DNA of 64,000 nt from Lysobacteraceae bacterium (GTDB lineage: Bacteria > Pseudomonadota > Gammaproteobacteria > Xanthomonadales > Xanthomonadaceae). The notes beneath the pieces are model-generated. The model saw nothing but the letters and a program-made list of their open reading frames with translations. It made no database searches and had not been told where the DNA came from. The translations under genes were made by a program, and so were the position numbers. The stretch is from positions 124,001-188,000 of the forward strand of contig BPKJ01000006.1 of NCBI GenBank assembly GCA_026005075.1. Direction: 5' to 3'. Shown here piece after piece: positions 40,701 through 48,187 of this stretch. Numbering within the stretch: position 1 is the first letter of the stretch; every line of letters starts with the position of its first letter.

Positions 40701-41092
40701 GCTTCCCCCGCCGCAGCACCCGCGCCGGCAAGCGCCCGGAGTACGACCTCGGCAACCGGCAGCCGTTCTGGGACACCCGTTATCCGGAGGGCTTCTACAC
40801 CGACTTCGGCCCGGCCGGTCCGCTGCTGCAGGAGGTCGATGACGGCTTCGTGGTGATCGGTCCTGGCGATGCCCTCGACCTCGCCTTTGCGGCCCCGCCA
40901 CCGCCTCCGCCGAACTACACACGGGTGCTGGTGCTCGAAGTCCACGGCTACGCCAAGGACATGGATCTCTACACCCGTGACGGCGGATCGCTCGGTCCGA
41001 TGCCGCGGACCCCGGGCATCGATGCGGCGACGCGGGCGCGGGGCGAGGCTCTGAACCGTGCCCACAACCGGCGCTTCCAGGTGGGGCGATGA
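37796..41092 (+). CDS. Large TPR and FG-GAP (CRTAC1-like) lipoprotein
   Basis: A 1098-residue secreted protein. The N-terminus is a signal peptide with a possible lipobox (QAGC, C22). TPRs occupy about 35-210. FG-GAP-type propeller repeats with Ca-binding loops follow from about 235 to 530 (DLDGDGLPEV, DLDNDGTLDL, DADHDGDLDL, DADGDGAEEI). A GIGTQIRLRRG segment resembling ASPIC/UnbV lies near 608. The last 450 residues, rich in beta strands and aromatic residues (YRIKIAEPMEEAAYIDRVRL), are not recognised. The TTG start overlaps the nitrilase stop; the stop overlaps the cytochrome start. Function unknown; likely extracytoplasmic. Confidence 0.82.
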   Translation: MRAVFRGIGALVLVLALTQAGCTRGSAELSAEEIRRHNEAVGLMGQYRNEEARRIFAELAAAHPELPTLASNEAIALLNRQQEGDEEAALALAERILARHPDHLPARYVAGLAHLYLGRVEKALPYLLEVASADPQDAHAAYFAAQALVQVGRTDEALALYRRAIEVDPYLASAYYAAAMALRAQGRTDEARELLQDYQRLKGNPRAHLAEFRYTRMGPKASVQALGKGADERMPPVPEGPVLGQAEFVGSGAAGRVDSLLATDLDGDGLPEVLQLGEGGAGWWLARGGQRHWQDLDAGSGGPWRAAAFGDLDNDGTLDLVLCGGDGLGHWQVGPAGTLAPRADRMPAEAGQPCHDLQLFDADHDGDLDLYRVGGSAAPGELLNNNLDGSWRALSGRETLLRGPAGGTIQALVLDADADRDLDLVLLGADRGLEVLRNDRLWAYTQAPLAASWQRGWSAATAVDPEASGRPTLVLADREGRLWAGRIEAEPEPLRLAAALPPALGLASLDADGDGAEEILVRHQEGLALLDRDGEGTWQLRWQQPGRFDAMVAVAEEFERGPSLLFHGTIGAQTGLWRAGPGPGRGRFLALALTGRSRESEAMRSNASGIGTQIRLRRGTHWSLVDLLDRNSSPGQSLQPVLIGLGMVERADFVELQWSDGVMQTELGPVHGRLHRIEEVQRQLASCPVLFVWDGAQFRFVSDVLGVGGIGFLLAPGQYAQPRPRESFRLPDGLAVPREGRYRIKIAEPMEEAAYIDRVRLHVHDLPPGWSMTVDERMHTGGGPEPTGQPLFHRERDAVPVLAAIDQSGTDPLARLAAADFDALDPGPRDPRFLGRLSEEQRLELHLAKPLEPGRRYALIGHGWVEYPYSQTLFAAWQAGAGYPSYSLDLGDGKGAWTTLWSSFGYPAGMPREFALPLPAEAAGAHALRLRGQLEVYLDALRVVELAPAPPGWVHRVLEPAAARVERIGFPRRSTRAGKRPEYDLGNRQPFWDTRYPEGFYTDFGPAGPLLQEVDDGFVVIGPGDALDLAFAAPPPPPPNYTRVLVLEVHGYAKDMDLYTRDGGSLGPMPRTPGIDAATRARGEALNRAHNRRFQVGR

Positions 41093-43884
41093 GCAGGCCG
41101 GAACCTCGTCCCGCGACCCGCCGCGCCATCGGACCGCGCCTGCGCTGGGTGCTGCGCGGCAGCCTCGTGCTGGTTGCGGTGCTGGCGATCGACGCACTCT
41201 ACCTGGCCGGGGTGCGCCTGCTCGAGTGGCAGACCGGCAACGCCTACCAGGACTACGGCTACCAGCTCATGTTCCTGCTCCATCTCGTGGCCGGGGTGCT
41301 GCTGGTCCCGCCGGCTCTGGCCTTCATCGTCCTGCATGCGAGGAACACCCTTGCAAGGCCCAACCGCCGCGCCGTGCGTGCCGGCATCGGTCTTGCCAGC
41401 ATGGCCGTGCTGGTGCTGGCCAGCGGACTCGTCCTGGTGCGCATCGATGGCTTTGCGCTCAACCACCCGACCGGGCGCGAAGTGGCCTACTGGATCCATG
41501 CGGTCACGCCGCTCCTGTGCCTGTGGCTGTTCCTGCTGCACCGACTGGTCGGCCCGCGCCTGCGCTGGCGGGGTGGGCTGGCGATCGCGGGCATCGCACT
41601 GCTGGCGGTGACTCCGCTGTTCTGGCTGCAGCGTTCCGGTCCTGCCACGATGGACCGCGGGCAGCCGCCCGCGGACTTCACGCCGTCGCTGGTCCGCACC
41701 GCAGGCGGGGGCAGGATTCCGGCCGCGGAGCTCATGCGCGACGACTACTGCGCCAGTTGCCATCGCGATGCCCAGGAGCGCTGGCTGCACAGTGCCCATC
41801 GCATGGCCTCGTTCAGCAACCCGGTCTACCGGTTCGCGGTTCGCAACACCCGCAGGGCCATGCTCGAGCGGGATGGCAACGTGCATGGGGCGCGCTTCTG
41901 CGCCGGCTGTCACGACCTCGTGCCCCTGCTCAGCGGTGCCTTCGACGACCCGCAGTTCGACGATGTCGGCGACCCTAGCGCCGCCGCCGGGATCAACTGC
42001 CTCGGCTGCCACGCCATCACCCGTGTCAACAGTCCGCGCGGCAACGCCGACTTCACCATCGAGCGACCAGTCCATTACCCGTTCGCGTTCAGCACGAGCC
42101 CGATGCTGGCGTGGCTGTCGAGGCAGCTGATCAAGGCCAACCCCGACTTCCACCGCCGCACCTTCCTCAAGCCGCTGCACCGCGAGCCCGAGTTCTGCGG
42201 CAGCTGCCACAAGGTCCACCTTCCCGAGACGCTGAATGCCTACAAGTGGCTGCGCGGACAGAACCACTACGACGGCTTCCTGCTCAGCGGGGTCTCCGGG
42301 CACGGGGTGAGCAGCTTCTACTACCCGCCGCGGGCGGTGCCGGGCTGCAGCACTTGCCACATGCCGCTGCGGCCCAGCGAGGACTTCGCCGCGCGGGATT
42401 TCGACGGCAGCGGCACACGCAGCGTCCACGACCACCTGTTCCCCGCCGCCAACACCGGGGTGCCGGCCTTGCTGGGCACGCTCGAGCACGTGCTGGCCGA
42501 CCATCAGGCCATGCTCGGCAAGGCCTTGCGGGTCGACCTCGTGGCGCTGCGCGAGGGCGGGCGGATCGACGGCCGTCTTCTCGGCCCCCTGCGCCCGGAG
42601 CGGCCGGTCCTGGCTGCGGGGCGCAGCTACCTCGTCGAGGTGGTCGTGCGCACGCTGGGCATGGGGCACCCGTTCACCGAGGGTACCGCGGACTCCAACG
42701 AGGTCTGGGTCGAGCTGGAGGCGTGGCTGGACGGGGAGCGGCTCGGCCACAGCGGCCAGCTCGATCCGGCCACGGGCGAGGTCGATCCGCATGCCCACTT
42801 CATCCGCGCGTTCGTGCTCGACCGCGAGGGGAGGCGTATCGATCGCCGCAATCCCGAGGACATCTTCGTCCCGCTGTACAACCACCAGATCCCGCCAGGC
42901 GCCGCCGATCTGCTGCACTACCGGCTGACCCTTCCCGAGGATGCAAGGGGGCAGCTGGTGGTTCGCGCCAGGGTCCACTACCGCAAGTTCGACACCACGC
43001 TCATGCGCCACGTCGAGGGGGATGCCTTCGCGGGCAACACGCTGCCAGTGAGCCTGCTTGCCGAGGATCAGGTCACCCTTCCGGTGGGTGGCGGCGCCGT
43101 TCCTGCCGACGCGGACCCGTCGCCGCCGCCGGAATGGGAGCGCTGGAACGACTACGGCATCGGTGCCCTGCGCAAGCCGGCCCGGCGCCAGCTGCGCCAG
43201 GCCGAGGAAGCCTTCGCCCGGGTCGAGGCCCTGGGCCGCGGCGATGGGGCGCTGAACCTTGCCAGGGTGTACCTCGAGGAAGGCCGGCTGGACGAGGCTG
43301 CCGAGGCCCTGCGCCGCGCGGCCGAGGCGCAGGTGCCCGCGCCCGCATGGACGCGGGTGTGGTTCGGTGCTCTGGTGCTGCGTCAGGAGGGGCGTCTTGC
43401 CGAGGCGATCGAAGCGCTCACCAGCCTCGTCGAGACGCGTTTCGCGGAGGCACGGCAACGCGGCTTCGACTTCTCCCGCGACTACCGCCTGCTCAACGAG
43501 CTCGGCCAGTCCTGGCTGGAGCGGGCACTGGGCATGCGCACGCCCGCATCCGATGCGCAGCGGCAGGCGGCCCTCGAGCAGGCGCAGCGCTGGTTCGAGG
43601 CAGCGCTGGAGCAGGATCCCGAGAACGCTGCCAGCCATTACGGTCTCGTGCAGGTCCATCGGGAACGCGGCGACGCGGCGGCCGCGGCCCGGCATGCCGC
43701 CGAGCACGCCCGCTACAGGCTCGACGAGAACGCCCGCGACCGCGCCGTCGCGGCCGCCCGACAGCGCTATCCCGAGGCCCGCGCGGCCGCCGACCCGGTC
43801 GCGATCTACGACCTGCAGCGTCCCGGACGCGAGGCCTACGACCGTCCGCCCCGCCCCGTCACCGCCCGCGCGCCGAGCCCATGA
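41089..43884 (+). CDS. Membrane-anchored pentahaem cytochrome c with TPR tail
   Basis: A 931-residue protein. The N-terminal 190 residues hold about four membrane helices (near 20-42, 62-84, 98-120, 130-148, with another hydrophobic stretch near 163-180). A periplasmic region then has five CXXCH haem sites starting at C221, C271, C304, C370 and C420, in the style of multihaem cytochrome c554-like proteins. A beta-rich middle (about 480-680) and C-terminal TPRs (about 700-900) follow. It is coupled by four-base overlaps to the large lipoprotein before and the CRTAC1 protein after. The arrangement suggests electron transfer between membrane and periplasm or cell surface; donor and acceptor are unknown. 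Confidence 0.86.
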   Translation: MSRPEPRPATRRAIGPRLRWVLRGSLVLVAVLAIDALYLAGVRLLEWQTGNAYQDYGYQLMFLLHLVAGVLLVPPALAFIVLHARNTLARPNRRAVRAGIGLASMAVLVLASGLVLVRIDGFALNHPTGREVAYWIHAVTPLLCLWLFLLHRLVGPRLRWRGGLAIAGIALLAVTPLFWLQRSGPATMDRGQPPADFTPSLVRTAGGGRIPAAELMRDDYCASCHRDAQERWLHSAHRMASFSNPVYRFAVRNTRRAMLERDGNVHGARFCAGCHDLVPLLSGAFDDPQFDDVGDPSAAAGINCLGCHAITRVNSPRGNADFTIERPVHYPFAFSTSPMLAWLSRQLIKANPDFHRRTFLKPLHREPEFCGSCHKVHLPETLNAYKWLRGQNHYDGFLLSGVSGHGVSSFYYPPRAVPGCSTCHMPLRPSEDFAARDFDGSGTRSVHDHLFPAANTGVPALLGTLEHVLADHQAMLGKALRVDLVALREGGRIDGRLLGPLRPERPVLAAGRSYLVEVVVRTLGMGHPFTEGTADSNEVWVELEAWLDGERLGHSGQLDPATGEVDPHAHFIRAFVLDREGRRIDRRNPEDIFVPLYNHQIPPGAADLLHYRLTLPEDARGQLVVRARVHYRKFDTTLMRHVEGDAFAGNTLPVSLLAEDQVTLPVGGGAVPADADPSPPPEWERWNDYGIGALRKPARRQLRQAEEAFARVEALGRGDGALNLARVYLEEGRLDEAAEALRRAAEAQVPAPAWTRVWFGALVLRQEGRLAEAIEALTSLVETRFAEARQRGFDFSRDYRLLNELGQSWLERALGMRTPASDAQRQAALEQAQRWFEAALEQDPENAASHYGLVQVHRERGDAAAAARHAAEHARYRLDENARDRAVAAARQRYPEARAAADPVAIYDLQRPGREAYDRPPRPVTARAPSP

Positions 43885-45731
43885 GCACCGACCCCAAGTG
43901 TCCCGTACCGCCTCCCCGGGAGGACGACCGCATCATCGGCCAGGTCTTCCGGGCCTCCCTGAAGGTGTTTGCCGCGCTGGCTGCCGTGGCCGTCGTCCTG
44001 TTCCTCTGGCAGGTCTGGCGCGGACGGGCACCGGAGCCGGTGGTCGAGGAGGGCAGGGCGGCGCTCGAGGCCTTGCACGCACAGGCAGGCGGGCCCGAAC
44101 TTCCCGCGCTGCCGTTCACCGACATCACCGCGACGGCCGGCATCGACTTCGTCCACAGCAACGGCGCGGCCGGGGAGCGGCTGCTCCCGGAAACCATGGG
44201 CGGGGGCGTGGCCTGGTTCGACCATGACGGCGATGGGCTCGAGGACCTGCTGCTGGTCGACTCCGGCCCCTGGCCCGGACAGCCCATGCAGGAGCACTGG
44301 CGCGGCGCCCTGCGCCTGTACCGCAACCTCGACGGCGCACGTTTCGAGGACGTCACGCGCAAGGCCGGGCTCGAGGGCGTGCGCAGCTACGGCATGGGCC
44401 CGGCGGTGGCGGACATCGACGGCGATGGCGACCTCGACCTGTTCCTGGCTGCGCTCGGGCCGAACCGGATGTTCCGCAACCAGGGCGGCCGCTTCGTCGA
44501 GATCACCGCCGAGGCCGGTGTCGCCGGCGAGGCCGGGCGCTGGAGCAGCAGCGCCGGTTTCTTCGACATGGACCGCGACGGCCTGCCGGACCTGTGGGTG
44601 GTCAACTACGTGGAGTGGAGCCGGGAGCGCGATTTCGAGGTCGACTACCGGCTCGACGGCATCGGCCGCGCCTACGGGCCACCGACCAACTTCCCCGGCA
44701 CCGACAGCTACCTCTACCGCAACCTCGGCGACGGGCGCTTCGAGGAGGTGGGTGCCGCCATGGGCATTCGTGTCGCGCATCCGCAAACCGGGCTGCCCGT
44801 GGGCAAGGGGCTGGGTCTGATCACCGTGGATCTGGACGAGGACGGCTGGGTCGATGTCGTGGTGGCCAACGACACCGTCCGCAACTTCGTGTTCCACAAC
44901 CTCGAAGGGCACGGGTTCGAGGAGGTTGGCGAGTCCTGGGGGATTGGCTACGACCGCAACGGCCAGGCCACCGGGGCGATGGGCATCGATGCCGCCAGGG
45001 CCTTTGCAGACGGCTCGCTCGCGATCGCGATCGGCAACTTCGCCAACGAGATGAGCTCGTTCTACGTCGCCGCACCGGGATCGGTGCAGTTTGCCGATCA
45101 GGCCATCCTCACCGGCATCGGGGCACCCTCGCGTCGGGTGCTGAGCTTCGGCTTGCAGTTCCTCGATGCCGACCTCGACGGCCGGCTGGATCTCGTCCAG
45201 GCCAACGGCCACGTCGAGAACGAGATCCAGCGTGTCCAGCAGAGCCAGCGGCACGCCCAGCCGGCGCAGCTGTTCTGGCACTGCGGCGCGAACTGCCCGA
45301 CCGAGTTCGTCCTCCTGCCCGACACGCTGAGCCAGGACCTCGCACGCCCCATGGTCGGGCGGGGGCTGGCGGCGGCCGACTTCGATCGGGATGGCGACCC
45401 GGACCTCGTGCTCACCCAGACCGGCGGTCCGCCGCGGCTGCTGCGCAACGACCAGCGCCTCGGCCACCACTGGCTGGCGCTGCGGCTGCGCGGGCGGGCA
45501 CCGAACACCGAAGCGCTGGGCGCCAGGGTCGCGGTCGAGAGCAAGGGGCAACGCCAGCTCCGCGAGGTCACCCGCAACCGCAGCTATCTGTCGCAGACGC
45601 CGGCCACCCTTCTTTTCGGGCTGGGCGCTGCCGAACGCGTGGACCGGGTGTGGATCCGCTGGCCGGACGGGCAGGAGCAGACCTGGACGCCGCCCGCGGT
45701 CGACCGCCTGTTCGAGCTGGTGCAGCCCTGA
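43881..45731 (+). CDS. CRTAC1-family protein (FG-GAP propeller with ASPIC/UnbV domain), membrane-anchored
   Basis: A 616-residue protein with a short cytoplasmic N-terminus, one membrane helix (about 28-50), and a large exported domain. It opens FTDITATAGIDFVHSNG, then repeats Ca-binding FG-GAP loops (DHDGDGLEDL, DIDGDGDLDL, DMDRDGLPDL, DLDEDGWVDV, DADLDGRLDL, DFDRDGDPDL). It ends with an ASPIC/UnbV domain (about 540-610; EALGARVAVESKGQRQLREV, then VDRVWIRWPDGQEQ). The family is named after human CRTAC1; its bacterial role is unknown. It is the last gene of the coupled set from 36819 and is convergent with the aminotransferase gene. Confidence 0.88.
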   Translation: MSTDPKCPVPPPREDDRIIGQVFRASLKVFAALAAVAVVLFLWQVWRGRAPEPVVEEGRAALEALHAQAGGPELPALPFTDITATAGIDFVHSNGAAGERLLPETMGGGVAWFDHDGDGLEDLLLVDSGPWPGQPMQEHWRGALRLYRNLDGARFEDVTRKAGLEGVRSYGMGPAVADIDGDGDLDLFLAALGPNRMFRNQGGRFVEITAEAGVAGEAGRWSSSAGFFDMDRDGLPDLWVVNYVEWSRERDFEVDYRLDGIGRAYGPPTNFPGTDSYLYRNLGDGRFEEVGAAMGIRVAHPQTGLPVGKGLGLITVDLDEDGWVDVVVANDTVRNFVFHNLEGHGFEEVGESWGIGYDRNGQATGAMGIDAARAFADGSLAIAIGNFANEMSSFYVAAPGSVQFADQAILTGIGAPSRRVLSFGLQFLDADLDGRLDLVQANGHVENEIQRVQQSQRHAQPAQLFWHCGANCPTEFVLLPDTLSQDLARPMVGRGLAAADFDRDGDPDLVLTQTGGPPRLLRNDQRLGHHWLALRLRGRAPNTEALGARVAVESKGQRQLREVTRNRSYLSQTPATLLFGLGAAERVDRVWIRWPDGQEQTWTPPAVDRLFELVQP

Positions 45732-45743
45732 GGCTGCGCCGGC

Positions 45744-46877
45744 TCAGGGCGCGCTGGGGCAGAGGCGATCGAGCAGGCGAAGAAGGGTCGTGCAGACCCG
45801 GTCCACGGTCTGCGCGTCCATCTCGCCGTGGAGGGGCAGGGCCAGGCAGCGCCGGCCCACGTCCTCGCTGACCGGCAGCGGCACCTGCCGGTAGCGTCCG
45901 CGGTGGTAGGGCAGCCAGTGCACCGGGGTGAAGTAGGTTCCGCAAGCGATGCCGGCCGCACGCAGTGCGGAGAGCAGCGCGTCCCGGCCATCTGCATGGG
46001 CTGCGACCAGGCGCAGCGGAAAGGTGAACCATGCGATGCGCTGCCCCGGCGGCTCCGGCGCAGGCAGTTCGATCCGCGCATCTGCAGCGAGGTGGCGGCG
46101 GTACAGCGTGGCCAGTTCGGCGCGCCGGGCCAGGGCCTGTTCGAGACGGGCGAGCTGGACGCTGCCAAGGGCCGCATGCCACTCGGACAGCCGTGCGCTG
46201 AGGCCGGGGCGGTCCTCCAGCCGGGAACCCGACTCGGGGTCGATGCCCTGGTTACGGAGCTGCCGCGCACGGCGTGCCAGGTCCGGATCGTCCATCACCA
46301 GCATCCCGCCCTCGCCGACCGCCACCGGCTTGTTGGGATAGAAGGCGAAGCAGGCCACGTCGGCGCCGCTCCCGACCGGCCCTGCGGCGTCACGCGCGCC
46401 GGCCGCCTCGCAGGCGTCCTCGACGATCCGCAGCCGGTGCCGGCTGGCAAGTTCGCCCAGTGCGGCCATGGGTGCCGGTCGGCCGAACAGATGGACCGGC
46501 AGCACGGCCCGGGTTCTCGGCCCCACCGCGGCGGCGGCCGAGGCCGGGTCGATGTTGAGGGAGAGCGGATCGACGTCGACCAGCACCGGCTCGGCCCCCG
46601 CGCGTACGATGGCATTGACCGAGCCGACGAAGGTGAAGGCCGGCACCAGCACCTCGTCACCCGGGCCGATGCCAAGTGCCTCCAGCGCGATCTGCAGCGC
46701 GGCGGTTCCCGAGTTCACCCCCACGCCATGCCTGCGCCCGCAAAGCTGCGCCATTTCCCGTTCGAACCGGGTCAGGGCGGGGCCGAAACTCCAGCGACGG
46801 CTGTGCAGCACCGCGCTCAGAGCCGCCGCCTCGGCCTCGTCGAACTGGGGGCAGGCGAGCGGCACTTCAGGGTGCAT
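45744..46877 (-). CDS. DegT/DnrJ/EryC1-family sugar aminotransferase
   Basis: A 377-residue PLP-dependent aminotransferase of nucleotide-sugar biosynthesis. The PLP lysine is K183 in FYPNKPVAVGEGGM, the ring-binding aspartate D154 is in VEDACEA, and NSGTAALQIALEALGIGPGDEVLVPAFTF is the family N-terminal signature. It probably aminates a 4-keto sugar such as a UDP-4-keto-6-deoxy-GlcNAc. The ATG at 46877 overlaps the upstream epimerase gene by 11 bases, so the two are co-transcribed. Candidates include LegC- or perosamine-synthase-like enzymes; the matching dehydratase is not in the window. Confidence 0.9.
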   Translation of the reverse strand: MHPEVPLACPQFDEAEAAALSAVLHSRRWSFGPALTRFEREMAQLCGRRHGVGVNSGTAALQIALEALGIGPGDEVLVPAFTFVGSVNAIVRAGAEPVLVDVDPLSLNIDPASAAAAVGPRTRAVLPVHLFGRPAPMAALGELASRHRLRIVEDACEAAGARDAAGPVGSGADVACFAFYPNKPVAVGEGGMLVMDDPDLARRARQLRNQGIDPESGSRLEDRPGLSARLSEWHAALGSVQLARLEQALARRAELATLYRRHLAADARIELPAPEPPGQRIAWFTFPLRLVAAHADGRDALLSALRAAGIACGTYFTPVHWLPYHRGRYRQVPLPVSEDVGRRCLALPLHGEMDAQTVDRVCTTLLRLLDRLCPSAP

Positions 46878-48057
46878 GGACGAAGGCGGGCAGATCGTCG
46901 CGCAAGGGCAGGGCGCGCTTGCGCAGGAGGCGTTCGTCCAGCGGAACCGATCGCAGCACCTCCGCGATCCGCTCGCTGGCCCGGCCGTCGCCATAGGGGT
47001 GGACCATGCCCTGCAGGCTGGCGCGAAACGCCGGATCGAGGGCGCGCGCCAGTGCCTCACGGATGGCGGCCGCGTCGGCGGGCGCATCGAGGATGTTGGC
47101 AGCGCGCTCGCGGCCGGCCTGGCGGTCTCCGATGTTCACGCAAGGCAGGGCCAGCGCCGGGCTCTCCATGATGCCGCTGCTGGAGTTGCCCACCAGCGCC
47201 GCCGCGCCGCGCAGCAGGCCCCAGTACGCACGGTGTTCCAGATGGACGAAGACGCGCGCCTTGGGATGCGAGGCGCAGAAGGCCTCGGCCATCCGGATGA
47301 TGCGCTCGCGGCCGGCATCGGCGTTGGGAAAACAGAAGGCCAGCGGATGGGCGCAGTCGCGCAGGGCATCGAACAGGCAGGCGGCCTCCGCGGCGGGATC
47401 GCGTTGCAGCGTGACCGGGTGCCAGGCGACCACCACGGGAGGTCGCGGGTCCTCGAGGCCCAGCGCCGGGAGCAGGGCCTGCGGGTCCGCCACGGTCCCC
47501 TTGCGCAGGTGGTCGAGCGAGGGCGCGCCGACCCGATGCACCCGCCATGCTTCCTCGCCCATCGCGAGCACCCTGCGCCGGGCCTGCTCGGTGGGCACGA
47601 AGTGCAGGTGCGCGAGCTTGGTGAGCGCGTTGCGCACCGCATCGTCGATGGCCCCCTCGGACACCTCGCCGCCCTCGATGTGGGCGATCGGGATACGCAG
47701 GGCCAGGGCCACCGAGGCCGGCGCCAGCATCTCGTAGCGGTCGGCGATCAGCAGCAGCAGATGCGGACGTTCCCGGTCCATCCAGTCGGCCAACGACAGG
47801 GTCGCAAGGCCGATGGTCTTGGCCATGCCGGTGTCGGTGTCGGAATCCAGCAGGCATTCGAGCTTCGCCGACAGCGGGATTCCGTCCTGCCCGAAGTGCC
47901 TCCAGGTCTCGCCGAAACGGGGCGATGCATGGGCGGCGGCGGCCACCGCGAGCAGTTCGACTTCGGGACAGGCGGCCAGCGCCTCGAGCACGGGAAGGAG
48001 GTGTCCGTAATCCGCGCGCGAGGTGCTGACGACGGCGATCCTGCGACGTTCCGACAT
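46867..48057 (-). CDS. UDP-N-acetylglucosamine 2-epimerase, hydrolysing (NeuC/LegG type)
   Basis: A 396-residue GT-B-fold enzyme of the hydrolysing 2-epimerase group, releasing ManNAc or a diacetyl-dideoxy analogue from the UDP sugar. It opens RRRIAVVSTSRADYGHLLPVLEAL, the NeuC-like signature, and has LLLIADRYEMLAPASVAL, IAHIEGGEVSEGAIDDAVRNALTKLAHLHF and a late GNSSSGIMESPAL UDP-binding segment. The ATG at 48057 is chosen at the conserved N-terminus. With the aminotransferase it suggests part of a nonulosonic acid (sialic- or legionaminic-acid-like) or related glycan pathway. Synthase and CMP-transferase genes are not here. Confidence 0.9.
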   Translation of the reverse strand: MSERRRIAVVSTSRADYGHLLPVLEALAACPEVELLAVAAAAHASPRFGETWRHFGQDGIPLSAKLECLLDSDTDTGMAKTIGLATLSLADWMDRERPHLLLLIADRYEMLAPASVALALRIPIAHIEGGEVSEGAIDDAVRNALTKLAHLHFVPTEQARRRVLAMGEEAWRVHRVGAPSLDHLRKGTVADPQALLPALGLEDPRPPVVVAWHPVTLQRDPAAEAACLFDALRDCAHPLAFCFPNADAGRERIIRMAEAFCASHPKARVFVHLEHRAYWGLLRGAAALVGNSSSGIMESPALALPCVNIGDRQAGRERAANILDAPADAAAIREALARALDPAFRASLQGMVHPYGDGRASERIAEVLRSVPLDERLLRKRALPLRDDLPAFVHAP

Positions 48058-48154
48058 GGCGCTTCCGGGCAAAGGCGCAAGTCTAGCAGCCGGCCCGGCC
48101 CGCGAACCCGGCCGGGGCAGGGCGCCTGCCATGGCCGCGCCGGGGCGCCCCTGC

Positions 48155-48160
48155 GATAAT
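48155..48160 (+). promoter_or_regulatory. Possible -10 element for the CRTAC1-TPR cassette
   Basis: GATAAT 27 bases before the ATG at 48188, in the 130-base divergent region. No clear -35 is seen. Position and the AT-rich hexamer are the only support. Confidence 0.32.
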
Positions 48161-48187
48161 TCCGCCTCCGCCCGGATCCACGAAGCC

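Noticed and set aside
37715-41197. 1160-codon antisense open frame opposite the large TPR/FG-GAP gene
   Set aside because: Its length is striking, but the sense strand has clear TPR and Ca-binding repeats, a signal peptide and coupled neighbours; the antisense product has none.
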